Shown here piece by piece: positions 54,301 to 64,000 of a stretch of DNA of 64,000 nucleotides. Source of the stretch: Azolla pinnata (Eukaryota; Streptophyta; Polypodiopsida; Salviniales; Salviniaceae); assembly GCA_037176905.1 (NCBI GenBank), contig JBBBWG010012112.1, forward strand, positions 1 through 64,000, in the 5' to 3' direction. Within the stretch, counting starts at the first letter, position 1, and every line of letters starts with the position of its first letter. A program made the translations under genes and the position numbers. The notes under the pieces were generated by a model. The model did no database searches and was not told the origin of the DNA. It saw only the letters and a list, made by a program, of their open reading frames with translations.

Positions 54301-57300
54301 GGTCCACCTTGTATGAGGGGATATGGAAATTTGAAGGTGGAGACGGCAATTTCTTGCTCGATAATTCTGGGTTATCACTCGTGAGTTTATCCCAGGGGGA
54401 TATCTGTCGGCATGTAGCAGATGAACAATATGGTTAGTGGGCCCACAATTTGGTACATGCAAGGAGGTTCACACTTTCCTCTGAATGTAAGCCACCTTCC
54501 GTATTTTGATCACCAGATTCAGTGAATTTTTTTAAATAACAGAAAGGACCTAGTTTGGGGAACAGAAGACCAATTATGCGTATTGTCTCACATCAATATG
54601 GCACAAAGAAGAATGGATTTGAGGCATACAGTGGACACGAAGATGATCTAGTTTTATTTCTTTACATATGTTTGAGGCATAGCTGTACCTGTGGGTCAAT
54701 CATGAGTGGCCATCGCCGTGCTGTTGATATCATAACTCCATTATCTATGGAGCTCTGATCTCTTGGTAAGCCAAAAATATTCCATGCTCGAATACTGACA
54801 GGATCTGATAACACAGCACTCAGCTCGAACTCTGTAGAACACGGTATACCCTTCTCTTTTAAATGTGAAAACCAATTCTGCAATTTATAAAATTTCTGCT
54901 TAGAATCTGACTATCAAATTTCCGTTTTCTTTTCCAACAAGAACTCTCTATCTCCTTGCTGACTATGCCAAAGCCTGCCCTATTATCTAACTAGGCTATG
55001 ATCATATTTACATTTTATATAGGGACTATGGGCAAAACTAAACTGTACAGATAGGATGATTTTTTATGCACAAAACAAGAATGGGTTAGATGATGAATAT
55101 TGCTTACTTTGAGGCATTGATCACGGAAACTGGGAGTAAAGACACCCAAGTAGGTGATAGCTCCTGCTCCAAGCAGGATATTTCCAGTCAATTTAACATA
55201 CAGCTTCCCAAAAGCCTCAGCTTGTAATGTCCACCTCGCCCTTTCACCACCAAGACCGGACATGAGCTGGTTTGCTCGGTCAATCTTCTTCCCACATAAA
55301 TCAGCTTCATCCTGCACGGCCTTCTTTTTCTCTTGTGCTTCATTTAGTTGATAGCTAAGCTCCGCCAGTCTTTCTTCAACCTGAAACACAATGATGGACA
55401 GTAAATTCTATGGACAATACGAATTTTACGATACTGAAATGACACTATGTGGACACAAAATCATAACTTAAATTCACCTTTTTTAAAGCAGCTTGCTTAA
55501 TTAAAAGAGCTTCCATAACTTCATTATATTCTGCTTCTGCTATCCGCAGGGCTTCTTTTTTAGGAGCTACAACCTTTGCTACTCTGTCATATGCTTCCAT
55601 TGCAATAATCCAAGAGCAAAGACCATATGCTGCCTTTGAAACAGAGAGTATTTTAGTTGGTTCCATCTCAGGATTTGCAAGATACCTGAAAATGAAAAGC
55701 ATAAATTTTGTGAAAGGACTAAAAAAATGGGCTCACAGATCATTGCCAACAAACGCATCCTGCTACAAGATATTTGATGGGAGAACTTTGCTGTATTTAG
55801 TGAATACTTATAATAAGAAATGCATCCGATTTTGGTTTCAAGTGAATTCAAGCTATTCTATAGACATAAATATGATATCTCTTCTCATTTTTTTCCCCTG
55901 GCATCTCTCTGCATTAAAATGCTTAAGGGGGGTAATTTCTAGAACAAGCTTCAGTTCTCTGCCTCACACTAACTCTTTCTCCCACAGCTTACTCCCTATC
56001 AAGCTATTTTTCACGCTTCAGTTCACACCACTGCACATTACCTATCTTTTGCAGTCATCAACAACCTCCAATCATATTACACTTATGCTTTATATATAAG
56101 ATTTCTCCTAATTACTAGGGCCAAACAAGCTAGCAAAAAAATGCCTTGCAGCCCAAGCCTTCCAGACTTCCATCTCAACAAGAAATCAAAATTAGAATCC
56201 TTGTACAGACATCCATCTCAAATGCGAGCCAACAATATGCATTGCTACTCTGGCATCTTGTTTAAAATGATTGTTTCCTGCTGAACAAAAGTTCTTTGTG
56301 AGATCAAAGCCATCATGATACCATCACAAGTGTTTTTCAGTCCCTCCAGATAATCAGAGGACAACAATCAGACCTCTAATAGTTACGCATCGAAGTTACT
56401 TTGCAGTTACTTTGCAGGTAAACTTTATAGACCATTGTGCAGTCTATTTCAAAAATTACTACTTAATATGCAAATACTTTTAAGGGGATGACATTAGTAA
56501 TATAGGAGCAAAGATATATACGGTTTGATTTTTTGAATGGTGGTTGCTGGTATATTATCCTTATCAAATTCTCGAAGACTCTTTAAGAATTCTGCATCTG
56601 CCAACATCTTTTTGCTGCTTTCCCAATAATCATCTATCATCTAAGAATAATGATGATACGAGTGTCATGATCGCTGATTACTGATGTAAGTTGATTCAGC
56701 TTCCAAAAATACCGTACCTTCCCACTTCCCGATGGATCCTTCATACGTGTAGGCTTAATGCCTTTCATTATGCATACAGCTTCAATGACTAATTTGACTG
56801 GACCAGGTGGACTCTTCATTCCTTTCAGCTCTGATATGTCTGCTTTTGTCAGAGTATCTAGAGCCTAAAGCATTTGACAGCAAATCTTTCTAAGAAAATC
56901 TGAAAATCAGAGGTATAAAGTCAGATTTCAATTATTTCCAACCTTTAAGGCCGCCAGCAACATGGGCATAGCTTCCTCCAGTTCTGCTTCTGTCTCCTCT
57001 TTGATGGACTTTGCTGCTTCTGCCTTTACAGATGCTGCAGCCTCCTCCACTAGAACAACCTCTCGGACCTTATTTGCTGCAGTTGTTTCTTCATCTATGA
57101 CCTGTGAAGGCTCAAAATCATCATCATTTCATACTTCAAGAATCACTCTGCAATTCTTTGAAGGAGATATCCTTAAACGGTCAATATAATGAGATCTCTA
57201 GCCTCAATGGGATATAACGCAAACAACCTCAGCTACTTTAACTACGAAGACATCTATTTTTCGGTCCTATACCCAAATAATCACGTTGCACACCAGAGTA

Positions 57301-60300
57301 ATCTTGATGGTATACAAAAAGTATCATCAACACAGATGAGACACAATGAATTCCAATAAAAGAAAGGTGTAACATCCAAAAGAACCAAAAAAAGCCGGCT
57401 TTCTTTTCTTTGCATGTATGAATTCAGTTTTCCAGGTACAAATTAACTGAGGCACAAATTCAGTTACTGAGGTGGAATAATTCTCATAACAGCAAACGGG
57501 GAGAATCTACACTCTCAAAACAAAACAAACTAATGGTAGCAACCGTAGAGAAAATAAGATCCAGTAACCAGTGGGTGTAAGTATAAAATCAGTAACAGTG
57601 AACATAGTCACGTGCACGTAGCTTTTGCAGTAATCAGATACACTCCCCCTAAGATATACACTTCCAGAACCTTGAATCTATAAACACTAATTTTCCCAAT
57701 TTTATTTTTCTATTTGTATTTGTATTTACATTTGGCCATCTAGCATTTGGTCTTAAAGACAGAATGCTAATTTATTTGGTAGCAAAGTTGTTAAGCTTTC
57801 AGGACTGATTATAGATCTTTTTATGAGCTAGAAAAGCTGTTGGATGGTCTATAGGGAATATAAGCAATTGCGATTTATTTGTTGGAGCTAGGAAATAGTC
57901 AGTCAGAATTCAAGCAAGAAATGTTTGCTCAAACAGGCAGGATGACATTCCCAAAGTGCTATTTGATCAATTTATCCAGTATAAATCTGCCAAAAATTTA
58001 TATTTGACTGCAGTAGAAAATAACTATTGACTGGTGCACCTTTAGAAGTTCATTGACTTCATTTGTTGACTGAACCAGTTTTGGTTGAAGTTTTGCGAGG
58101 TCTTCTTGCATTATTGTGACTTCTTTTGACGAGTTCTCAAGCTTGAGTAAGCCTGTTTCATATCTGTATTCACAAGAAAAAAAATGGGAAAATATATGCT
58201 ATATATAGAATGTAAACTACATGTATTTCATCTCGTTATCAACTTATAAAAACACAGAAAATGACATGCATATCACATGCATCAATTGAGTGATTTCAGA
58301 TTTTGTAAAGAACAAACTTAACACCTTTCCCAGCTACAAATGAGTAAAGAAAGGTGATGAATAAACTTGTCAATCGAAGTGATGATACTCAATCTCAACA
58401 ACATATGAGAAATTTAAAAGGTTTCTTTTCCCAAGAAATAGATCCTTTTTATTAGTAAAAATTCACTGAATCTGGTGATTAAACTAAATGGCACAAATTA
58501 CATTAGGAGCATTTTATCTCTGAATCACAGTTTCTTGAATAAACTTATCAATCAAAGAGATGACATTCAAACTCAACAACATCAGGGAAAATAAAAAAGG
58601 TTTCTTTTCCCAACCGCATCTGATTAAAATACATGGCACTAATTATTGTAGGAGGATTTTATCTCTGGATGATAGTTTCCGAATTTGAACACTCCTTGCA
58701 TCTACGTCATAAAAGATATAGATGAAAACAGCCATTTTGGCGGAGAGTATTGCCATTGTATCACCCTGTTCTGGTGTTGTCATGTTACCAGATTTATGGA
58801 AGGTGGACCATCTTTAATTGCAATAACTAATCATCCAACCATTATCATTATCTTCACCTTCAAAATTCCCTGTCCGTTCATAAAGTGGAACATAATCCAC
58901 AAAACTATACATGACATTTGTTGAGCCTTTATACAATGCTACGAAAAATTCTTGATAGAATCAGATGGATAATTCATATCACATAAGTCACGGGATGATC
59001 TAAAACTACTCAAAGAAAGCAAAAATGCATCATATCTGGCTCAGTGTGCTATGGAGTATATTTCATTAGGTTTTTCACAACCTGATTGTCCGCGCACATT
59101 ATTCCACTAGATAGTCACCTAGATTATATGATCGCAGAAGAAAACTCAGTGTGAAAACAAATCAGAAGAAATTGTAGGCGTGATAGAAAACATGAAATTA
59201 ACAACCGATCGTTAGGATTTACTGAAAGTGTAGAAGATAGATAAATGTCTTTTGAGAGGCCAAAATTTCTAAAAATAGAATACAAGTAAAAAAGAGTGCA
59301 CTTAAAAAATAAAGGAGAACATCAGAAAGATAGAAGAAGCAAACCTTTGTTTCTGACCAAGAACTTCAACCTGTTTCTTCTCAAGCAATGAAGTGTATGC
59401 AGATATGAGCTCAAGGAAACTTGTTGGCGTAACATAGCAATAGCGACGCACAGTATTGAAGTATTGCAATGCAAGATCCTATGCATAATAATTTTATACA
59501 TCAGAAAAGTTACATAAACATAGAAACAGTTATCAACGCACAAATATCAAATTCTTCATAAAGTTTCCCATTTTCTTAAAAGAAGAGCATACATCAGTAA
59601 ATGCTATGAATGCTTTGAGGGAGACTATTCAAATCTTAACAGAAAAAACATCTGAAAGGATACACAAGTCTTTATGGAAATACTGTTAGCAAAATTGATG
59701 AGGGATCCACGCAGGAAAAAATGTAGACAAAAATGTTTAATTCTCTATGACATTCTGTGTAAAAAATTCCAAATTATATTCTTCAGAAAACCACCAAAAA
59801 ACGCCTAACAAATTTATTTATTACATTTTAACGCCTATTAAAATTAGAAATGTTCCCACTATTTGATTTTATTCCTTCCCTTACTACTGCTAGTTCTAAT
59901 CACTTCTCGTTAATCAATTCTATCCTTGTCTTACTAATCGCTTCCATCCATCTCTTCTCATGCTCATTGATTCTTAATCTTCCTACTGCTATTTACTAGT
60001 CGATTTCTGTAATGTATTCAATTAGTAGAAGTTATATATATCTAGTTAATTTAGTGTTAATCAACTAATTTGGCGTTAATTTTTAGTGAAAGATAAAACT
60101 AGTCATTAGTCTGTAATTTTTAATTTAAGTGGGCGTTAATATGCAATTAATAAAATTGTTAGGCATTTTTTGTCAATTTTCCCTATTTTCTTTTCAATAC
60201 AGATAATGGGATAATCTTCTAAGCTTGTTTTACACCATTAACTAAGGCGAGAAATACTCTGCAAATTTAACTTCCAGATTCAATAGGACATAGAAACCAA

Positions 60301-63300
60301 CATGTCTCAACTGTTACAGGTAGGCTCACTGAAATGTTTGCTATATCATTCTCATTGATCATTTCATGTAAATAGTGGTAAGAGGAGCATATGACCATGA
60401 TGTTTGTAAGTGGAGCATATGATCATGATTTCGGCATATACTAAATCATCACTGGTATTGCATATTCACATGACATGGTTTGATCACTACACTAGCACAG
60501 AATGCAGTGTTTTAGGGTGAATAGTAAAAATTGATATGGGTTCCCCATTTGGAACCAAGCCGCTGCAGGAATGTTTTCCTTTTTATTCAATACAAATTCA
60601 CCAGATCCGGTGAATGAGATACACAGCATTAGTCACATTTAGAGGATTCCAAGTATGAAACACAATTTCAGCAATTTAATTATTTTGTGCACTGAAGTCT
60701 TGCAAAGATAAAGGAGGAAACAGTTTAGTGGAAGGTATTGCAATTGTATGCCCCTACTTTGATGTATATAAAGAGGCCATGTTGTCAATTTTCCTTTTCT
60801 TTTAGGGGCGTATCACAAATATATAAAAAAAAGTTAGATTCGGTGAATTGATCAAATTCCTGACATTCCCAACAATAGACTATTAACCAAGATATATTTT
60901 CAAGGTTCAAACCTGAATAGAGATATGAAAATAGACTGATATATCCACAATATCGGGTATCAGCTTCTGGTCTACATTGACATCCGCCAAAAAACGAGTT
61001 GCGACTGATTTTAATGCCTAGAAAAAAAAATGGTTAAAGCATGAGAACAGGTAAAAATAGAAAACAGAAAAAGACAAGCATGGATATTTGGTCAACACCT
61101 CAACAGGCCAACTACTAAACCAATCAATAGTGCAGCAATTGACCAAGGATGGGAACTTCCGAAGACGGTCCCGAAATGCATCTCCAACTGGACTAAGTGC
61201 CTGCATGTAGTGAATTAGACGTTCAATGCCAAAGCATTATGAGATTTTGGTTCTGTATATGTACTGGAGTAAGTTGAAATACCAGTGCAATTCTAAGATT
61301 TTTACGGCATTCATCCACAAAGTAGCCATACAAATCAGCATGGGATCCATCTCTTTTGACTTTTTTGGCCCTTGGGCGAACAGCTTCACAGATAGCTACT
61401 GTATCAGGTGAATCAAACAGGTTTGGAACCTAGATTCAAAACAATATGACACGACGTCAATGCTAGGTGTGAAAGAATTTTGAGGAACTAGAAAAGATGA
61501 CAATGGTACAAATCATCACAACAGAGACTGGAAATATGCATAGTAAGTTCCATCATTAATATTAGATGAGACAGACCGTAGATGCATTATATATCTCATT
61601 TCTACCTCTCCTGTGTTAAGAAGAGAGTTGATATCTTCAATGAAACCTTCAAGCTTAATTTGTGTGTCTGCAAACAGAAACATAGTCTGTTTATCCAGCT
61701 CGCCAGCCTTTCGTAACATTTTCCCAAGATCTTCTCTCCATTCTGACATACCATAGTTTTTTGCTATTTCTATCTGTTATTGCCAATTAAGGACATTTGA
61801 ATGCATGCATCTCAGCAAATCAAATCATTACAACTTAAATTAATCATTACTCACTTGAAAAACTTCAAAACCTTGGATGAAGGCTGCAAGCCTAGCCAGA
61901 CTCTGCCTTCCACTGCCACCAACACCAACTAGCAACGTATTTCCACCTGGCTGTTTGATTACTCTACAAATTCGTGATATATGATGGACAGCAAATTGAA
62001 AAAGAACGAGGTTCATTTGCTTGCTTGTAACTGCATTATAATCTTCCAAATAGGTTTGAATAATTTTCATCAACCCCTCCTCATCTGTAATTTCATCATA
62101 CTGAAAAGAACAGAATACAGATTCAAAACTGTTTCCAGATCTTTTTTTTTTTAACAAGATACAACTTTGTATTAATAACCAGAAAAGATACAGAAAAATT
62201 TACAATCACAGTCCTCAGACTAACAGCTCCTAGACTTATCGTATCTTAATTCCTTAGTGCACATCACTAAATGGTTTATGTAACTGGTGGTGGAAATAAT
62301 AAAGTTAGGACTTTATACTGCCAACATAAATTCCCCTTGCATTTCCCCTATCAAATATATAGTAAGTAGTAATGCTGGTGGCTTTGTACAAGGTCATTGG
62401 ACCATTCACTATTCCCCAAATTGCTCCTCCACATCCACATGAGCAAGCAATCTTAAAATTCTTTTCCAAACTTGTTGGGCGACTACACAATCCCATTGAG
62501 CATGTCATTGATCTTCAATTTCTAACCTGCATCTCTTATACTTCTCCACATCCTGCCTCTTAACCCATTTTTTCACAGATAATGCACCATGTACCAAAAA
62601 CCATCCAAATGCTGTAATTTTACATGACAATTTGGACTCCCATAACCTCCTCCCAAAAATATCTAAAAATCGTTGATTAATATCATAATGTTGCCACTGT
62701 CTATTTTGATACCCATTACCTGCTGTACTTGCTGACAATATAGGCCTTCCAAGCTTCACTGTATATTGCAAAAATGGTATAGCCTTTGATGGCTGATACG
62801 GATCAATACAATAATATTCTGCAGGATCCCATTGTAATTTTGATAAAGGCTTCTGACCTCCATATACCCATATCTTCCAATTGTCATCTATTTTCTTAGG
62901 ATTAGGATCCACAAACTAAGCCCCCTCTCCATATGCCACCACTCTAATACGCAGAAATTCTGCTTGTTGAAACAATCATATCTTCTTGTATATTAGGTAC
63001 ATCAAAGGATAAATAACCACGAAGGATAAATAGGTTATACTGTCAGTATAACCACAAACTCCTATTAGTATCCCCAATCTAGTCAAAGCAACCATCCATT
63101 GCGCCTCTCCTTGTCTTTGAACAATTGGTAAATTGGCCCAATTCGACTGCTGAATTTGTGGCTATCCGTCAAGAATCGCACCCAAGAACTATACATCCAA
63201 TTGGTACTATAACCAAAGAATCGCACCCAAGAACTATACATCCAGCGTGTAAGAGACTAAAATACAAGTGTCAACCCAGTTTGTCACCACAAGCTATGAT

Positions 63301-63817
63301 CATATAGACAAAGCAAAAGACATGAACTAAACATGGCAGAAGTGGCATCATGAAACACCATGGCACCCAGTTTCTCCCAAGCCATTCAGCCATATACTTC
63401 TTTTCAAAGGAACATAGGAAAAGTTTACAACATTACAAAAACATAGTTAATGCAACAATAAATCAATGCAACTATAACAAAGCAAGTCACTGATGTTCTT
63501 TATTATTTTATGCAAGACATTACCTGTGCAGGGTCTGCTCCAGGAATCATAAAGTCTCCAGCAACAAGATACTTCAAAATGCCAGGACTTGTATCCCCTT
63601 TTTTTATCTCAGAATGTGAAAACCCTGCAAAAACTTTACCAAATCTTTCTTTGAAATGTTTCTCAAGCATCTCGGCAATGACGTCACATAACCATGCTCG
63701 ATCTTTGTCATTTATTAATCGATCATAAAAGACTCTGAGGCATTCATGCACCCATAAACGAATTAATTTATACTGATTATCTATTTCTGCTGGTGCAAAC
63801 TGCAATCCTAGGAAGAC
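48364..63817 (-). CDS. Axonemal inner-arm dynein heavy chain, C-terminal 1843 aa (partial at right edge)
   Basis: 27 exons: 63817-63524, 62100-61855, 61773-61606, 61429-61283, 61200-61099, 61017-60913, 59478-59345, 58163-58040, 57101-56943, 56864-56718, 56640-56522, 55685-55478, 55380-55108, 54877-54689, 53644-53540, 53314-52895, 52811-52667, 52534-52287, 52198-52082, 51942-51859, 51785-51702, 51593-51006, 50909-50796, 50466-50292, 50198-49879, 49168-48791, 48702-48364. Phases agree throughout. The order is end of AAA3, AAA4 with P-loop GVGGSGRQS, stalk coiled coil (from [10 protein letters not shown]), microtubule-binding tip ([18 protein letters not shown]), returning stalk, AAA5 ([15 protein letters not shown]), AAA6 and the C-terminal domain ending [11 protein letters not shown]. 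It matches single-headed inner-arm chains (animal DNAH3/7/12 type) and would power sperm flagella. About 2200 N-terminal residues, including AAA1, should lie beyond the window. No frameshift or internal stop was seen. Confidence 0.93.
49320..49878. repeat. Degenerate ~120-bp tandem array in a dynein intron, including a copy of the neighbouring exon end
   Basis: Words such as ACACTGTATTCATGGA and AAAACACTCAGTTA recur at 49409 and 49530, and GGGTCTTC at 49342 and 49586 (period ~120 or 244). At 49520-49540 a stretch of 21 bases repeats exactly the 3' end of the exon at 49879-50198, including its CAG|GT donor position. Confidence 0.65.
54190..54545 (-). repeat. Dispersed repeat copy in a dynein intron (minus orientation)
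   Basis: Read on the minus strand it starts AATTCACTGAATCTGGTGAT and later contains AAGGTGGACCATGC and TTCATAAAGTGGGACATAATC. The same blocks in the same order occur in plus orientation at 58450-58925. The class of element is not clear. Confidence 0.6.
58358..58681. repeat. Diverged ~178-bp tandem duplication in a dynein intron
   Basis: Copy A (58358-58535) and copy B (58536-58681) share TGAATAAACTTGTCAATC, AGGTTTCTTTTCCCAA and GGAGCATTTTATCTCTG with scattered differences. Copy B is somewhat shorter. Confidence 0.75.
58445..58925 (+). repeat. Dispersed repeat copy in a dynein intron (plus orientation, longest)
   Basis: Begins TTTTATTAGTAAAAATTCAC followed by TGAATCTGGTGA. It continues through GGCGGAGAGTATTGCCATTG, GGAAGGTGGACCATC and CGTTCATAAAGTGGAACATA, and ends near 58925. 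It shares blocks with copies at 54190-54545 and 60575-60850. No coding capacity recognised. Confidence 0.6.
60575..60850 (+). repeat. Third copy of the dynein-intron repeat family
   Basis: Begins CTTTTTATTCAATACAAATT followed by CACCAGATCCGGTGAA, and later reads AGTGGAAGGTATTGCAATTG, matching the corresponding blocks of the copy at 58445-58925. It ends near a second GATTCGGTGAATT word at 60837-60850. Confidence 0.55.
62142..63120 (-). mobile_element. 5'-truncated, decayed LINE fragment (zf-RVT end) in a dynein intron
   Basis: Minus-strand remnant of a non-LTR retrotransposon. It reads [18 protein letters not shown], then [29 protein letters not shown], after which CRLEIEDQ, a stop, [13 protein letters not shown] form the zinc-binding domain that follows reverse transcriptase in plant LINEs. 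The 3' end has a run of about 11 A (on the minus strand, 62142-62152) after TTAATACAAAGTTGTATCTT. The reverse transcriptase and endonuclease parts are missing, and in-frame stops show it is inactive. The frame also seems readable from about 63120 ([10 protein letters not shown]), so the 5' limit is uncertain. It lies in the same orientation as the dynein gene, within intron 62101-63523. Confidence 0.7.
63171..63244. repeat. 29-bp direct repeat, 45-bp spacing
   Basis: AAGAATCGCACCCAAGAACT and the nine bases after it (29 bases in all) occur at 63171-63199 and again at 63216-63244. It lies in the same dynein intron, just beyond the apparent 5' end of the LINE fragment. Confidence 0.85.
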
Positions 63818-64000
63818 CTGGGAACAATAAAGGTTAAAATAGAAAATTTCAATTAAATTCCACTGATAACCTGGTTTAAAACATTATTTTCAAGTTAATA
63901 AGTTAAGCCAGTTTCGTAGTGGGACTAACGTAGAAATTGCTTTTCTATGAGCATATATTGTGTACTATCACAATCAGCACAATTAAACATGACAAACGTT
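63818..64000 (-). other. Dynein intron reaching the window edge
   Basis: AT-rich sequence upstream of the exon starting [11 protein letters not shown] (acceptor CCCAG). No further dynein exon was recognised before position 64000. Confidence 0.7.

Overview
The window looks like nuclear DNA of a seed-free land plant, most likely a fern. Four things point there. (1) It has plant-only genes: a ZEITLUPE/FKF1-type LOV-F-box photoreceptor, a plastid EXECUTER protein, a DUF688 protein and a large PLS-class PPR protein. (2) It also has an axonemal dynein heavy chain, which among land plants is kept only where sperm swim. (3) The PPR consensus and the LINE fragment resemble what I know from ferns such as Adiantum or Ceratopteris; this is judged from memory. 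(4) Introns are long and AT-rich, and microsatellites are abundant. It is an assembled scaffold: a 100-N gap lies at 18353-18452.

Layout: 1-640 is a very GC-rich repeat region holding a plus-strand trihelix-factor fragment. It runs head-on into the minus-strand LOV-F-box gene (636-2534), which stops before its Kelch domain. Next come a one-exon PPR gene (3904-6792, +), a five-exon S9B dipeptidyl peptidase (12944-8317, -), a microsatellite-rich intergenic stretch with telo-boxes (12945-16353), and a low-complexity DUF688 gene with the assembly gap (16354-18711, +). Then follow a ten-exon TraB-family gene (26620-19558, -), a giant coiled-coil gene with a 6.65-kb exon (35442-27799, -), an eleven-exon EXECUTER2-like gene (40129-47047, +), and the C-terminal half of a single-headed inner-arm dynein heavy chain (27 exons, 63817-48364, -) that continues beyond the right edge.

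The genes are ordinary single genes, not an operon or cluster. Orientation nearly alternates, giving divergent promoter regions (ZTL/PPR, DPP/DUF688, coiled-coil/EXECUTER) and convergent 3' ends (PPR/DPP, DUF688/TraB, EXECUTER/dynein). All multi-exon models were built by hand from splice signals, reading-phase continuity and protein-family continuity. Joined lengths are: DPP 751 aa, TraB 420 aa, coiled-coil 2357 aa, EXECUTER 735 aa, dynein part 1843 aa.

The most notable points are the trihelix/LOV-F-box junction, a GC-AG intron in the EXECUTER gene, identical 77-bp flanks around the N gap, a telomere-type hexamer translated in frame, and a repeat family scattered through dynein introns. I found no wholly new biological system.
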